Positions 32,818-44,186 of a stretch of 64,000 nt of DNA are shown piece after piece (position 1 is the stretch's first letter; each line of letters starts with the position of its first letter). The position numbers were made by a program, and so were the translations under genes. The notes beneath the pieces were generated by a model that saw only the letters and a program-made list of their open reading frames with translations, was not told the DNA's origin and made no database searches. This DNA comes from Streptomyces sp. SAJ15 (GTDB lineage Bacteria; Actinomycetota; Actinomycetes; Streptomycetales; Streptomycetaceae). The stretch covers positions 299,598 through 363,597 of the forward strand of contig NZ_NISY01000008.1 of assembly GCF_007595705.1 (NCBI RefSeq), in the 5' to 3' direction.

Positions 32818-33909
32818 CTAGAGCTCGACCTCGCGCATCAGCATGCCGACCTCCGTGTTGGTCAGCCGCCGCAGCCAGCCGGACTTCTGGTCGCCGAGCG
32901 CGATCGGGCCGAAGTGGGTGCGGACCAGCTTGTCGACCGGGAAGCCGGCCTCGGCGAGCATGCGGCGCACGATGTGCTTGCGGCCCTCGTGCAGGCTCAC
33001 CTCGACCAGGTAGTTCTTGCCGGTGTTCTGGACCACGCGGAAGTGGTCGGCACGGGCGTAGCCGTCCTCCAGCGGGATGCCGTCCTTGAGCCGCTTGCCC
33101 AGCTCGCGCGGGAGCGGGCCCTGGATGGCCGCGAGGTAGGTCTTGCGCACGCCGTACCGGGGGTGGGTGAGGCGGTGGGCCAGCTCACCGTGGTTGGTGA
33201 GCAGGATGATGCCCTCGGTCTCGGTGTCCAGGCGGCCGACGTGGAACAGCCGGGTCTCCCGGTTGGTCACGTAGTCGCCGAGGCACTGGCGGCCGTCCGG
33301 GTCCTCCATGGTGGAGACCACGCCGGCGGGCTTGTTGAGCGCGAAGAACAGGTACGACTGGGTGGCCACGGTCAGCCCGTCGACCTTGATCTCGTCCTTC
33401 TCCGGGTCCACGCGGAGCCCCTGCTCCGTGACGATCTCGCCGTTGACCTCGACGCGGCGCTGGTCGATCAGCTCCTCGCAGGCCCGGCGGGAGCCCATGC
33501 CGGCGCGGGCGAGGACCTTCTGCAGGCGCTCGCCCTCCTGCTCCGCGCCGGGGAAGGTCTTGGGCGTCGTGATCTGCGGCTTGTTCGCGTACCGGTCCCG
33601 GTTGCGCTGCTCGATCGTGGCGTCGAGCTCGCGCGAACGGGCCGGGGCGCCGCCGCGACCGCTCTGGGGGCCGCCGCGCCGGGCGCCCTGGGGCTTCTGC
33701 GGGGCCTTCGGGCCGCCCTTGGCGCCACCGCGCGCGGCCGTGCCACGACCGCGGCGCTGGCCGCTCTCCTCGGCGGGGCCGCCGACGTCGTAGCGGCGCT
33801 CTTCGGGCCGGGGACGGCGGGGGCGCTGCCCCTGCCTGTCGTCGCGCTGGTTGCCGGCGCCCCGGTAGTTACCGCGTCCGCTGTTCTTGCCGCTGCCGCT
33901 GCTTCGCAT
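32818..33909 (-). CDS. rluB: Ribosomal large-subunit pseudouridine synthase, RluB type
   Basis: 363 residues; ATG at 33909 overlaps the scpB stop by one base (TGATG). The first 100 residues are Arg/Gly/Gln-rich and disordered-looking, unlike shorter bacterial RluB. Then an S4 RNA-binding domain (QKVLARAGMGSRRACEELI) and the RsuA/RluB catalytic domain with GRLDTETEGIILLTN (catalytic Asp) and HEGRKHIVRRMLAEAG. It modifies uridines of 23S rRNA helix 89-90 region in known cases. It ends the parA-scpA-scpB operon as in other actinobacteria. Confidence 0.93.
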   Translation of the reverse strand: MRSSGSGKNSGRGNYRGAGNQRDDRQGQRPRRPRPEERRYDVGGPAEESGQRRGRGTAARGGAKGGPKAPQKPQGARRGGPQSGRGGAPARSRELDATIEQRNRDRYANKPQITTPKTFPGAEQEGERLQKVLARAGMGSRRACEELIDQRRVEVNGEIVTEQGLRVDPEKDEIKVDGLTVATQSYLFFALNKPAGVVSTMEDPDGRQCLGDYVTNRETRLFHVGRLDTETEGIILLTNHGELAHRLTHPRYGVRKTYLAAIQGPLPRELGKRLKDGIPLEDGYARADHFRVVQNTGKNYLVEVSLHEGRKHIVRRMLAEAGFPVDKLVRTHFGPIALGDQKSGWLRRLTNTEVGMLMREVEL

Positions 33910-34541
33910 CAAAGTTCCGTCTTGTCGTCTGCGTCGGTGTCCGGTGCGTCCGGATCGAACGACGGCACACCCTCTTGCGTCTCGGCCTCGATCGCGTCCG
34001 CCTCCGGGAGGAAGGGCGCGAGCTCCGGGAGCTCGTCCAGGCCACGGAGGCCCATCCGCTCCAGAAAGTAGTTCGTCGTCGTGTACAGGATCGCACCTGT
34101 TTCGGGTTCCGTGCCCGCCTCGGCCACCAGACCCCGCTGGAGAAGGGTGCGCATCACGCCGTCGCAGTTCACCCCGCGCACGGCCGAGACGCGGGAACGG
34201 CTGACCGGTTGGCGGTAGGCGACCACCGCCAGGGTCTCCAGCGCGGCCTGGGTGAGCCGGGCCTGCTGGCCGTCCAGGACGAAGCCCTCGACGGCGGCGG
34301 CGTAGTCGGGCCGGCTGTAGAAGCGCCAGCCGCCGGCGACGAGCCGCAGCTCGAATCCCCGGCCCTGGACGGTGTACTCGTCCGCGAGGGCACGCAGCGC
34401 GTCGGCGACCTCCCGCCGCGACCGCTGGAGGACCTTGGCCAGGTGGTCCTCGGTGGCGGGCTCGTCGACGACCATGAGCACCGCCTCCAGGGCGGGCTTC
34501 AGTTCGAGGTCGGCGACCGTCTCCGGGTGCTGCTCGCTCAT
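33909..34541 (-). CDS. scpB: Chromosome segregation and condensation protein ScpB
   Basis: 210 residues. Tandem winged-helix domains: LKPALEAVLMVVDEPATEDHL and AALETLAVVAYRQPVSRSRV, then ILYTTTNYFLERMGLRGLDELP, all diagnostic for ScpB. It binds the kleisin ScpA in the SMC-ScpAB condensin complex. The tail is acidic (DPDAPDTDADDKTEL). ATG overlaps the scpA stop by 4 nt, giving equal coupled production of both subunits. Confidence 0.96.
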   Translation of the reverse strand: MSEQHPETVADLELKPALEAVLMVVDEPATEDHLAKVLQRSRREVADALRALADEYTVQGRGFELRLVAGGWRFYSRPDYAAAVEGFVLDGQQARLTQAALETLAVVAYRQPVSRSRVSAVRGVNCDGVMRTLLQRGLVAEAGTEPETGAILYTTTNYFLERMGLRGLDELPELAPFLPEADAIEAETQEGVPSFDPDAPDTDADDKTEL

Positions 34542-35722
34542 GCCGTCTCCTCCTGCCGCTCGGGGGTTCGTACGGGGGCTCCGCCCGGCTGCCGGCGCTC
34601 GCGGTGGTCGGGCTCCCGCCCGTGCGCCTCGTGCGCCTCGTCGGGTTCGTCGGGTTCATCGGGTTCGTCCCGGGTGGGCTCGCGGTCGAACTCGTCGGTG
34701 ACCCGCGGCTGTGCCCCCTCGCCGCCGGCCCAGCGGACCGTGAGCGCGCCCAGCGCCTCCTCCTGGTCCAAGGTGACCGCCTTCTCGCGGTAGAGCTCCA
34801 GCAGGGCCAGGAAGCGCGCCACGACGGTCAGCGTGTCCGGCGCGTCCTCGACCAGTTCCTGGAAGCTCGCCTCCCCCGCCGTCCGCAGTCGCGCGACCAC
34901 GACCTCCGCCTGTTCCCGCACGCTCACCAGGGGGGCGTGGATGTGGTCGACGTAGACCTGGGGCTTCGGCCTGGGCTGCATCGCCTTGACGGCGAGCCGG
35001 GCGAAGCCCTCCGCGCCGATGCTGATGACCACCTCGGGCAGCAGCTCGGCGTGGTGCGGCTCCAGGCCCACGGTGCGCGGGTGGCGCCGGGCCTCGACGT
35101 CCAGCCGCCCGCTGAAGATGTCCGCGATCTGCTTGTACGCGCGGTACTGGAGCAGCCGCGCGAAGAGCAGGTCCCGGGCCTCCAGCAGCGCCAGGTCCGC
35201 CTCGTCCTCCACCTCGGCGGCGGGCAGCAGCCGCGCGGCCTTCAGGTCCAGCAGGGTCGCTGCCACCACCAGGAACTCGGTGGTCTGGTCCAGGTCCCAG
35301 TCCGAGCCCATCGCGCGGATGTGCGCCATGAACTCGTCGGTCACCTTGGACAGCGCGACCTCCGTGACGTCCAACCGGTGCTTGGAGATCAGCTGAAGCA
35401 GCAGGTCGAAGGGCCCCTCGAAGTTGTCCAGCCGCACCGTGAAACGCCCGCCGGTCTCCGGGCCCTCGGGCGCCGCCGCCTCGTCCGGTGCCTCCGGGGG
35501 CGTGGGGACGGGCCCGGCGCTGTGCTCCTCCGCCTCGGCCGGCACCGTAGGGGGCGCCTTGGAGGGCGCCGGAACCGGCCCCGTGCACGGCTCCTCCGCC
35601 TCGGCCGGGCCTTCGACGGGCCTTTGCGGGTCAGCGGCCTCCGCGTCGCGCGGATGGGCGCCCGGGCCGCGCCCGAGGCTTCGGCGAGGTGGCCGGGGCG
35701 GCGGGGCGGGGGCGGCGTTCAT
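34538..35722 (-). CDS. scpA: Condensin kleisin subunit ScpA with long N-terminal extension
   Basis: 394 residues; ATG at 35722 or two codons upstream. The kleisin begins near residue 90: FTVRLDNFEGPFDLLLQLISKHRLDVTEV split over strand and helix, then DLDQTTEFLVVAATLLDLKA and a C-terminal winged helix (VVARFLALLELYREKAVTLDQ). The first 90 residues are a Pro/Glu/Ala extension with a duplicated segment around PAEAEE; the C-terminal 50 residues contain DEPDEPDEPDEAHEAH. Connects SMC heads and recruits ScpB in the cytoplasm. Second to last step of the parA operon. Confidence 0.94.
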   Translation of the reverse strand: MNAAPAPPPRPPRRSLGRGPGAHPRDAEAADPQRPVEGPAEAEEPCTGPVPAPSKAPPTVPAEAEEHSAGPVPTPPEAPDEAAAPEGPETGGRFTVRLDNFEGPFDLLLQLISKHRLDVTEVALSKVTDEFMAHIRAMGSDWDLDQTTEFLVVAATLLDLKAARLLPAAEVEDEADLALLEARDLLFARLLQYRAYKQIADIFSGRLDVEARRHPRTVGLEPHHAELLPEVVISIGAEGFARLAVKAMQPRPKPQVYVDHIHAPLVSVREQAEVVVARLRTAGEASFQELVEDAPDTLTVVARFLALLELYREKAVTLDQEEALGALTVRWAGGEGAQPRVTDEFDREPTRDEPDEPDEPDEAHEAHGREPDHRERRQPGGAPVRTPERQEETA

Positions 35723-35804
35723 GGGCATCGCGGACGGTCCAGGGGGCGGAGGCGCGGGACGGGCCGGCGACCCGTACGAGCGGGCAGGCTACCCGCCGCA
35801 CCCC

Positions 35805-36365
35805 TCAGCGACCGCGCAGGCGGCGTACGAGGATGCTCGCGTCGCCGCGGGACTCCAGGTCGGCGAGGACGACGGCGACCGCCTCGCGCACGATCCGGCC
35901 CCGGTCCACGGCGAGTCCGTGCTCGCCGCGCAGAACCAGCCGCGCGTGCTCCAGGTCCATCAGCTCCTCGGCGGAGACATAAACCGTGATCTTCTCGTCG
36001 TGGCGCTCGCGGCCACTGGGTCTGCGGTTGGCGGCGCGTCCGCGGCGGCGCGGCTGTCCGGGGCCGGCCTGGGGGTGTCCGGCCGCGCCGTCCGGCGCCT
36101 GCCGGCTCTTGGGCCGCTCCGCGGCGGCGCGCCGGTCGGCGGGCGCCTCCGGCGCTCCGGCCTCACGCCCGGCGTGCTCGGCCGTGCCGGCGGCGACCGC
36201 GGGCTTCGGCGCGTCCCCCTCGGCGGCGTCCGCGGCCGTGGAGTCGCTCTCCGCGGCCGGCGCGGGCACCCGCCCCTCGCCGTTCGTCTGGCGGCGGGGG
36301 GACGACGGCTGCAGCGCCATCCCCCCGGTGGTGCGGAACAGCTCGTCGGCGCCCGGCAGACTCAC
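35805..36365 (-). CDS. Ribbon-helix-helix-like DNA-binding partner of ParA
   Basis: 186 residues; GTG at 36365 overlaps the parA stop by 4 nt. The first 115 residues are Ala/Pro/Arg-rich and probably unstructured. Residues about 122-186 hold DEKITVYVSAEELMDLEHAR, then a helix-rich GRIVREAVAVVLADLES, typical in spacing of a ribbon-helix-helix domain (one strand and two helices). By position and fold class it could be a centromere-binding or regulatory partner for the ParA ATPase. The fold call is mine and would need structure prediction; homologs are usually annotated hypothetical. Confidence 0.75.
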   Translation of the reverse strand: MSLPGADELFRTTGGMALQPSSPRRQTNGEGRVPAPAAESDSTAADAAEGDAPKPAVAAGTAEHAGREAGAPEAPADRRAAAERPKSRQAPDGAAGHPQAGPGQPRRRGRAANRRPSGRERHDEKITVYVSAEELMDLEHARLVLRGEHGLAVDRGRIVREAVAVVLADLESRGDASILVRRLRGR

Positions 36366-37528
36366 TCGGCGGGACACCGGGCGAGCACCTCCCTGGCGAG
36401 CTGGCGATAGGCGGCGGCACCGACGGAGTTGGACGCGTACGTGGTGATCGGCTCGCCCGCGACGGTGGTCTCGGGGAAGCGGACCGTACGGCCGATGACC
36501 GTGTGGTAGACGTGGTCGTCGAACGCCTCGACGACGCGCGCGAGGACCTCGCGGCTGTGCACCGTGCGCGAGTCGTACATCGTCGCGAGGATGCCGTCCA
36601 GTTGGAGGTCGGGGTTGAGCCGCTCCTGGACCTTCTCGATGGTCTCGGTGAGCAACGCCACACCGCGCAGGGCGAAGAACTCGCACTCCAGCGGCACGAT
36701 CACCTTGTGCGCGGCGGTCAGCGCGTTGACGGTGAGCAGGCCCAGCGACGGCTGACAGTCGATCACGATGTAGTCGTAGTCGGACAGCAGCGGCCGCAAC
36801 GCCCGCTGCAGGGTGGACTCGCGCGCCACCTCGCTCACCAACTGCACTTCGGCGGCCGACAAGTCGATATTGCTGGGGAGCAGGTCCATGTTGGGCACGG
36901 CCGTCTTCAGCAGCACCTCGTCGGCCGACATGCCCCGCTCCATGAGCAGGTTGTAGACCGTCAGATCCAGCTCCATCGGATTGACTCCGAGGCCGACCGA
37001 CAGGGCGCCCTGGGGGTCGAAGTCGACCAGCAGCACCCGGCGTCCGTACTCCGCGAGTGCCGCGCCCAGGTTGATGGTCGAGGTCGTCTTGCCGACTCCG
37101 CCCTTCTGGTTGCACATCGCGATGATCTTCGCGGGTCCGTGGTTGGTCAGCGGGCCCGGGATCGGGAAGTACGGGAGCGGCCGGCCGGTCGGGCCGATCC
37201 GCTCGCGGCGTTGACGTGCGGCGTCCGGCGCGAGGGTGGCCGCGTACTCCGGGTCCGGTTCGTACTCCGCGTCCGGGTCGTAGAAGTGACCGTCGGGCAG
37301 GTCGTCGTAGTCGGCGAGCGCGGGATCCGTGCCGCGCTGATCGCCGGCCATGGCGTTCACGTGTTGGCCGTCCATGCTCTGGCTCTGCTGGGCTGTCGTC
37401 ATGATGCTCTGGTGGGCTGCGAAGGTCTGGACAGCGACGGAGCCGACAGCCGAGAGCCCGGAGGGTGCCTGGCCCCGCGCAGCCGATCCTGGTTGACCAC
37501 CCCCGGGAGAAAATGTCGACTCATTCAC
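36362..37528 (-). CDS. parA: ParA/Soj-family ATPase (scpAB-linked, not parAB)
   Basis: 388 residues. After a disordered N-terminal 115 residues comes a deviant Walker A, CNQKGGVGKTTSTINLG, then LLVDFDPQGALSVGLG and DYDYIVIDCQPSLGLLTVNAL (Walker B), and VPLECEFFALRGVALL. ParA dimers bind DNA nonspecifically and move cargo such as ParB-parS complexes. No ParB gene follows; instead a ribbon-helix-helix protein does, so this is the second, scpAB-linked ParA of actinobacteria. AAGGAGG precedes the ATG at a long distance (15 nt), suggesting weaker initiation. Confidence 0.92.
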   Translation of the reverse strand: MNESTFSPGGGQPGSAARGQAPSGLSAVGSVAVQTFAAHQSIMTTAQQSQSMDGQHVNAMAGDQRGTDPALADYDDLPDGHFYDPDAEYEPDPEYAATLAPDAARQRRERIGPTGRPLPYFPIPGPLTNHGPAKIIAMCNQKGGVGKTTSTINLGAALAEYGRRVLLVDFDPQGALSVGLGVNPMELDLTVYNLLMERGMSADEVLLKTAVPNMDLLPSNIDLSAAEVQLVSEVARESTLQRALRPLLSDYDYIVIDCQPSLGLLTVNALTAAHKVIVPLECEFFALRGVALLTETIEKVQERLNPDLQLDGILATMYDSRTVHSREVLARVVEAFDDHVYHTVIGRTVRFPETTVAGEPITTYASNSVGAAAYRQLAREVLARCPAE

Positions 37529-37600
37529 AAGTCGTCCTACCTCCTTGGTGACCAGGAAATTTCTAGATTGGTCAGCGTGACACCATGCCGACGGTTGGCG

Positions 37601-37630
37601 ACTCTATGGCGTGTCGGCGTCTCACAGCAA
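37601..37630 (-). promoter_or_regulatory. Possible parA operon promoter
   Basis: On the minus strand TTGCTG (37625-37630) is separated by 18 nt from TAGAGT (37601-37606), which has the TANNNT form. The predicted leader would be about 65 nt. The -35 matches only partly, so this is a candidate only. Confidence 0.35.
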
Positions 37631-37803
37631 CACAATCCGCCGGACACGGCACGATGTGTCGGCAACCGAACACCCGGATGTCAAGGGCGTAAGCACCCCG
37701 AGCCTGTTGGTTCATCGGGCACTCTAAACGGCTAAAGAGTGGCATTCGCGGCTAGTTGATCAAGTGGCCCATCGGTGAATAAAAGGGACTTTTCAGGCAT
37801 GGC

Positions 37804-37842
37804 TGCGGCCGGGTCCCGCTCACTCGGCAAGACCCGGCCGCA
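37804..37842 (-). terminator. Hairpin downstream of ald
   Basis: TGCGGCCGGGTC (37804-37815) pairs perfectly with GACCCGGCCGCA (37831-37842) around a 15-nt loop, 45 nt past the ald stop. It separates ald from the parA promoter region. Confidence 0.75.
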
Positions 37843-37887
37843 TGCGTCAGGTTGACGGGGCTCGTTGACGCCCCGCGTTGACGCGGA

Positions 37888-39003
<1,116 letters not shown>

Positions 39004-39042
39004 GTCGATCACGGTCCTTGAATCTGGGGGTTAAGGTAAAAA

Positions 39043-39065
39043 CCGGACATATACAAATATGCCGG
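39043..39065. promoter_or_regulatory. Inverted repeat upstream of ald (operator candidate)
   Basis: CCGGACATAT (39043-39052), ACAA, then ATATGCCGG (39057-39065): nearly symmetric with one extra base in the left arm. It is A/T-rich inside a G+C-rich genome, lies about 40 nt before the ald start and overlaps where the -10 should be. A Lrp/AsnC-type regulator such as AldR is the obvious candidate by analogy with mycobacteria. Confidence 0.5.
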
Positions 39066-39134
39066 AAGGGGCAGCGGCGATCGCCGTGCGACCAGTTTAA
39101 TGAAGGACGTCGTGCTGTCTAGCCTTTGTTTGCA

Positions 39135-41639
39135 TCAATCTTTCGCGGTGCCACTACTGATTTCGTAGGTCGGCTCGTTTTCGCCTTCCGCTCGGGGCTC
39201 TCCAGCCGCGGCCCTCGCGGCGCCCGAGCGCGCCACGGCCCCGCCCGCCGGCCGTCCCGACCCGCTCCCGCCACGGCCCGCCGGGGCCTCCGCCCGGCTC
39301 GTCGCGGGTTCCGCTTGCCCCGCCGCGGCCTCCGGTTCCGCCACCGCCCCGCCCGGCGTCCCCGCCGCCCCGCTCGCCGGCCCCGCGCCCGCCGCGTCGC
39401 CGTCCTCCCCCGCCGCGGCCAGCAGCCGCTCCGCCGCACCCCGGTGCAGCCGGGCCGCCCCCGGGTCGCCCAGCCGCTCCAGGGTGTCGGCGGCCCGCAG
39501 CCGCACCGCCGCCTGAAGCCGTACGTCCTCCGCGCGCCGGGCCGCCTCGATCGCCTCCAGGCAGGTGCGCAGCGCCTCGTGCGGCCGGCCGGCGTACTCC
39601 TGCACCCGCGCGGTCTCACTCAACGCCCGCGCGTGGCCCGGCAGATCGCCGAGCCGACGGCACACGGCGGCCGCGGCCCGCCAGTCGCGGAGCGCCTCGC
39701 CCCACTGCCCGGCGTAGGTGCGCACGGCCCCCAGACGTCCGTACAGCCGCGCCTCGTCGGCCAGTTCGCCCCGCGACAGGCGCAGCGCCAGCGCCCTCCC
39801 GTACCAGTCGGCGGCGCGGTGCCAGTCCCCCAGTTCCTGGTAGGTGCTGCCGATGGACTCCAACGAACGTCCGGTCGCGTACGGGTCGCCCACGACCCGC
39901 GCGGCCTCCAGCGCCTCCTTGTAGCGGACCAGCGCCTCCCGGGTCCGTCCCGCCCGCGCGTCCAGGTCGCCGAGGTTGAGCAGCGCGGCCGCCTCCTCCA
40001 GCTCCAGTTCGCGGCGGCGGGCCACGTCGAGCACCAGCTGGTGCAGCCCGTACAGCTCGGGCGCGGCGGCCTCGGTGCCCCGGTGCGCGGCCAGCGCCTG
40101 CGTCAGGCCCGAGAGCAACCGGCGGGCCAGTGTGTCCAGTTCGCCGTCGGCGACCGCCAGCCGGGCGCCCTCGATCAGCTCCGGCAGCCGCTCCGTCAGC
40201 CAGCCCTCGGCCGCCTGCGGCGAGGGGAACCGCAGCGCCCGGGGCAGCCCGGCGAGCTTCTCCCGCGCCGCCCGGTCACCGGGGCGGGCCGCCAGCCGGC
40301 ACGCGTACAGCAGACGCACCGTCCGCTCCAGCATCCGCGCCCGCGCCAGTTCCACCTCCCCCGAACGCTCCCGTTCCAGCTCCGCCCGGAGCAGCGGCTC
40401 CAGGCACCCCGGCACGCGGTGGCGGGCGACGGAGTCCGCGGACGGCTCCCGCGCGGGCCCGGCGGTGTGGGGGGCGGCGACGGGATCCCCGCCACCGGCC
40501 GCCGCCCCGTTACCGGCCCGCTCCGGGCGGGGCAGCGCCGTCAGCAGGCCCAGGGCGGTGAAGTCCTCCAGCGCGCCCTGGGCGATCGGCACGGAGCAGC
40601 CCGCGAGCGCGGAGGCGGTGACGGCGTCGACGGTGCCGTCGGGGGCGAGCGCGAGCAGCCGGAGCATGCGGGCCGCCGGTTCCGGCAGCTCCTCGTAGAC
40701 GAGCCGGAAGGCGCGGGCCAGCGGTCGCGCGCCCTGGTCCTCGGCGCCGGCCTGCTGGGCGCGCAGCCGTCGGGCGAGGTCGGCCACGGACGCCTTGGGC
40801 CGGGCGGCGAGCCAGCCGCCGGCGAGCACCAGCGCGGCGGGCTGCGCGTCGCACAGCCGCACCACGGCCTCGGCCGCCTGCGGGTCGTTGGTGATCCGGG
40901 TGGATCCGGCGCGCCGGCTGAGCAGCTCCACGCCGGCCGCCTCGGGCAGCCCGCCCAGGGTGCAGGGCCGTACGTCCGGGATGCCGGTCAGCGGCCCGCG
41001 CGAGACGGCGACGACCAGGCAGTGGGGGGCGTCCGGCAACAGCGCGTCCACCTGTTCCGCGCTGCCGGCGTCGTCGAGCAGCAGGATCATCCGCCGCCCG
41101 GCGAGGGCCTCGCGCAGCAGCGCGGAGAGCTCGTCCTCGCGCGCCCCGGGCGGGGCGGTGACACCGAGGGTGGCGAGGAAGTCCCGCGCGGGGCGGGCGG
41201 GGGGCACCGGGGTGCCGCCGGAGGTGGTCAGCCGGGCCCGCAGCAGCCCGTCCGGGTAGTCGCCCCGCAGCCGGCGGACCAGCGCCTCGGCCAGCGAGGT
41301 GCGGCCCGAGCCGGGACGACCGGCGATGAGCAGCACGCGTCCGCGCGCGGCCTTGCGGCCGGCGAGGGTGTCGAGGCCGGTCCGGTCGATGTCGGCCCGC
41401 AGCGCGTCGAGCTCGCGCTCCCGTCCCAGGAACCCGCCGTCGCCGGGGCTCGCCTCCGCCTCCGCGGGCGCGTCCGCGGGGCGCGGGGCGGCCGCCCCGC
41501 CCCGGCGCACGGGTTCGGGTGGCCGCCGGTTCCGCGTCGCCCTTGCGGCCCCCTCCGTGCCGACCACCTGCTCCGCCACGGGCTCACTCCCGTCCACCTG
41601 CGCTTTCCCACCCGCCGCGGGTGCGGTCAGGGTCGGCAT
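39135..41639 (-). CDS. STAND-class ATPase with tetratricopeptide repeats
   Basis: 834 residues. About 70-330 is an NB-ARC-like ATPase: FLGRERELDALRADID, P-loop IAGRPGSGRTSLAEAL (Arg113 at the usual Lys position), Walker B RRMILLLDDAGSAEQV, and GGLPEAAGVELLSRRAG. A winged-helix-like part follows, then TPR repeats from about 560 to 730 (AAALLNLGDLDARAGRTREA, SIGSTYQELGDWHRAADWYG, ALSETARVQEYAGRPHEAL). An Ala/Gly/Glu-rich tail ends the protein. Unlike SARP/AfsR proteins it has no DNA-binding domain; the first 65 residues are disordered. STAND proteins act as signal-gated switches. Partner and signal are unknown; it lies between ald and the NUDIX/pyrG genes. Confidence 0.85.
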   Translation of the reverse strand: MPTLTAPAAGGKAQVDGSEPVAEQVVGTEGAARATRNRRPPEPVRRGGAAAPRPADAPAEAEASPGDGGFLGRERELDALRADIDRTGLDTLAGRKAARGRVLLIAGRPGSGRTSLAEALVRRLRGDYPDGLLRARLTTSGGTPVPPARPARDFLATLGVTAPPGAREDELSALLREALAGRRMILLLDDAGSAEQVDALLPDAPHCLVVAVSRGPLTGIPDVRPCTLGGLPEAAGVELLSRRAGSTRITNDPQAAEAVVRLCDAQPAALVLAGGWLAARPKASVADLARRLRAQQAGAEDQGARPLARAFRLVYEELPEPAARMLRLLALAPDGTVDAVTASALAGCSVPIAQGALEDFTALGLLTALPRPERAGNGAAAGGGDPVAAPHTAGPAREPSADSVARHRVPGCLEPLLRAELERERSGEVELARARMLERTVRLLYACRLAARPGDRAAREKLAGLPRALRFPSPQAAEGWLTERLPELIEGARLAVADGELDTLARRLLSGLTQALAAHRGTEAAAPELYGLHQLVLDVARRRELELEEAAALLNLGDLDARAGRTREALVRYKEALEAARVVGDPYATGRSLESIGSTYQELGDWHRAADWYGRALALRLSRGELADEARLYGRLGAVRTYAGQWGEALRDWRAAAAVCRRLGDLPGHARALSETARVQEYAGRPHEALRTCLEAIEAARRAEDVRLQAAVRLRAADTLERLGDPGAARLHRGAAERLLAAAGEDGDAAGAGPASGAAGTPGGAVAEPEAAAGQAEPATSRAEAPAGRGGSGSGRPAGGAVARSGAARAAAGEPRAEGENEPTYEISSGTAKD

Positions 41640-41785
41640 GAGCGTAGTTCACTCGGCGTCAGGTCTTCGGCACTCCCGGCCGACACCCGCACGGAAACAT
41701 CACCTGAACGGATCTACGGATCGTCAGACCGTAGGGAGATCCGGCCGGCGACCCGCTCGGGCCCTCGCACCGGGCCCGTGGGCGG

Positions 41786-42415
41786 CTACGCCTCGAAGGG
41801 CCGGGCCGGCCAGGGGGCCTCCGCCGGGCGCAGGCCGTCGACGCCGAGGCCGGTGGAGAGCGCGGCGTGGAGGGAGAGCACGCCCGCCGTCAGACAGGTG
41901 TTGTGCAGCTCGCCGGCGAGCACACCGCGGACGAGCTCGGGCAGCGGCACGCGCGCGAGCTCCATGTCGGCCTCCTCCTCGGAGACCTCGAAGCGCTCGC
42001 CCTCGACCTCGGAGAGGTCGCGGGCCAGGAAGATCCGTACGGCCTCGTCGCAGCCGCCGGGGCTGGTGTAGACGTCGGTGAGGACGTGCCACTCCTCGGC
42101 CTTGACGTGCGCCTCCTCGTAGAGCTCGCGCTGGGCCGCGCGGAGCGGGTTCTCGCCGGGGACGTCGAGCAGTCCGGCGGGGATCTCCCAGAGCCGCTGC
42201 CGCACCGGGTGCCGGTACTGGCGCAGCACGAGGACGCGGTCCTGGTCGTCGACGGCGACGACGGCCACCGAGCCGGGGTGGGTCTGGTAGTCGCGCAGGA
42301 CGGTGGAGCCGTCGGGCATGACGACGCGGTCCGTGCGGACGCCGGTCTTGTTGCCGGTGAACGGGGTGGCGGTCTCGACGACCTCCCACTCCTCCGGGGT
42401 GTCCTGAATGCCCAT
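41786..42415 (-). CDS. NUDIX hydrolase, ADP-ribose pyrophosphatase type
   Basis: 209 residues; ATG at 42415 with GAGGAC about 7 nt upstream. The NUDIX box spans GLLDVPGENPLRAAQRELYEEA with the metal-binding REL-EE core; one extra residue before the first Glu and Ala instead of Gly after EE are common in this subgroup. VVAVDDQDRVLVLRQYRHPV and WEIPAGLLD match ADP-ribose pyrophosphatases, which cleave ADP-ribose to AMP and ribose-5-phosphate. Same strand as pyrG, 109 nt downstream, a pairing also seen in mycobacteria. Confidence 0.92.
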   Translation of the reverse strand: MGIQDTPEEWEVVETATPFTGNKTGVRTDRVVMPDGSTVLRDYQTHPGSVAVVAVDDQDRVLVLRQYRHPVRQRLWEIPAGLLDVPGENPLRAAQRELYEEAHVKAEEWHVLTDVYTSPGGCDEAVRIFLARDLSEVEGERFEVSEEEADMELARVPLPELVRGVLAGELHNTCLTAGVLSLHAALSTGLGVDGLRPAEAPWPARPFEA

Positions 42416-42447
42416 GTGCGTCCTCAGCGTCCTTTCACCAAACGGCA

Positions 42448-42490
42448 GTGCCGGGGCGCGGCCCCGTGGAACGGGACCACACCCCGGCAC
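42448..42490 (-). terminator. Possible hairpin between pyrG and the NUDIX gene
   Basis: GTGCCGGGG (42448-42456) can pair with CCCCGGCAC (42482-42490), with a smaller CCCGT/ACGGG stem inside. Compound structure shortly after the pyrG stop; it may only attenuate. Confidence 0.45.
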
Positions 42491-42524
42491 CCACCGTATC
42501 GGTCAGGCTCCGAACGTCCGGACG

Positions 42525-44186
<1,662 letters not shown>

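Noticed and set aside
37529..37803. parS-like or other ParB-binding site upstream of parA
   Set aside because: No GTTTCACGTGAAAC-like palindrome is present; only scattered TGTCGG repeats.
39126..42071. A 981-codon plus-strand frame opposite the STAND ATPase
   Set aside because: Arg/Gly/Pro-rich antisense frame with no recognisable domains; the minus-strand frame has ATPase and TPR motifs.
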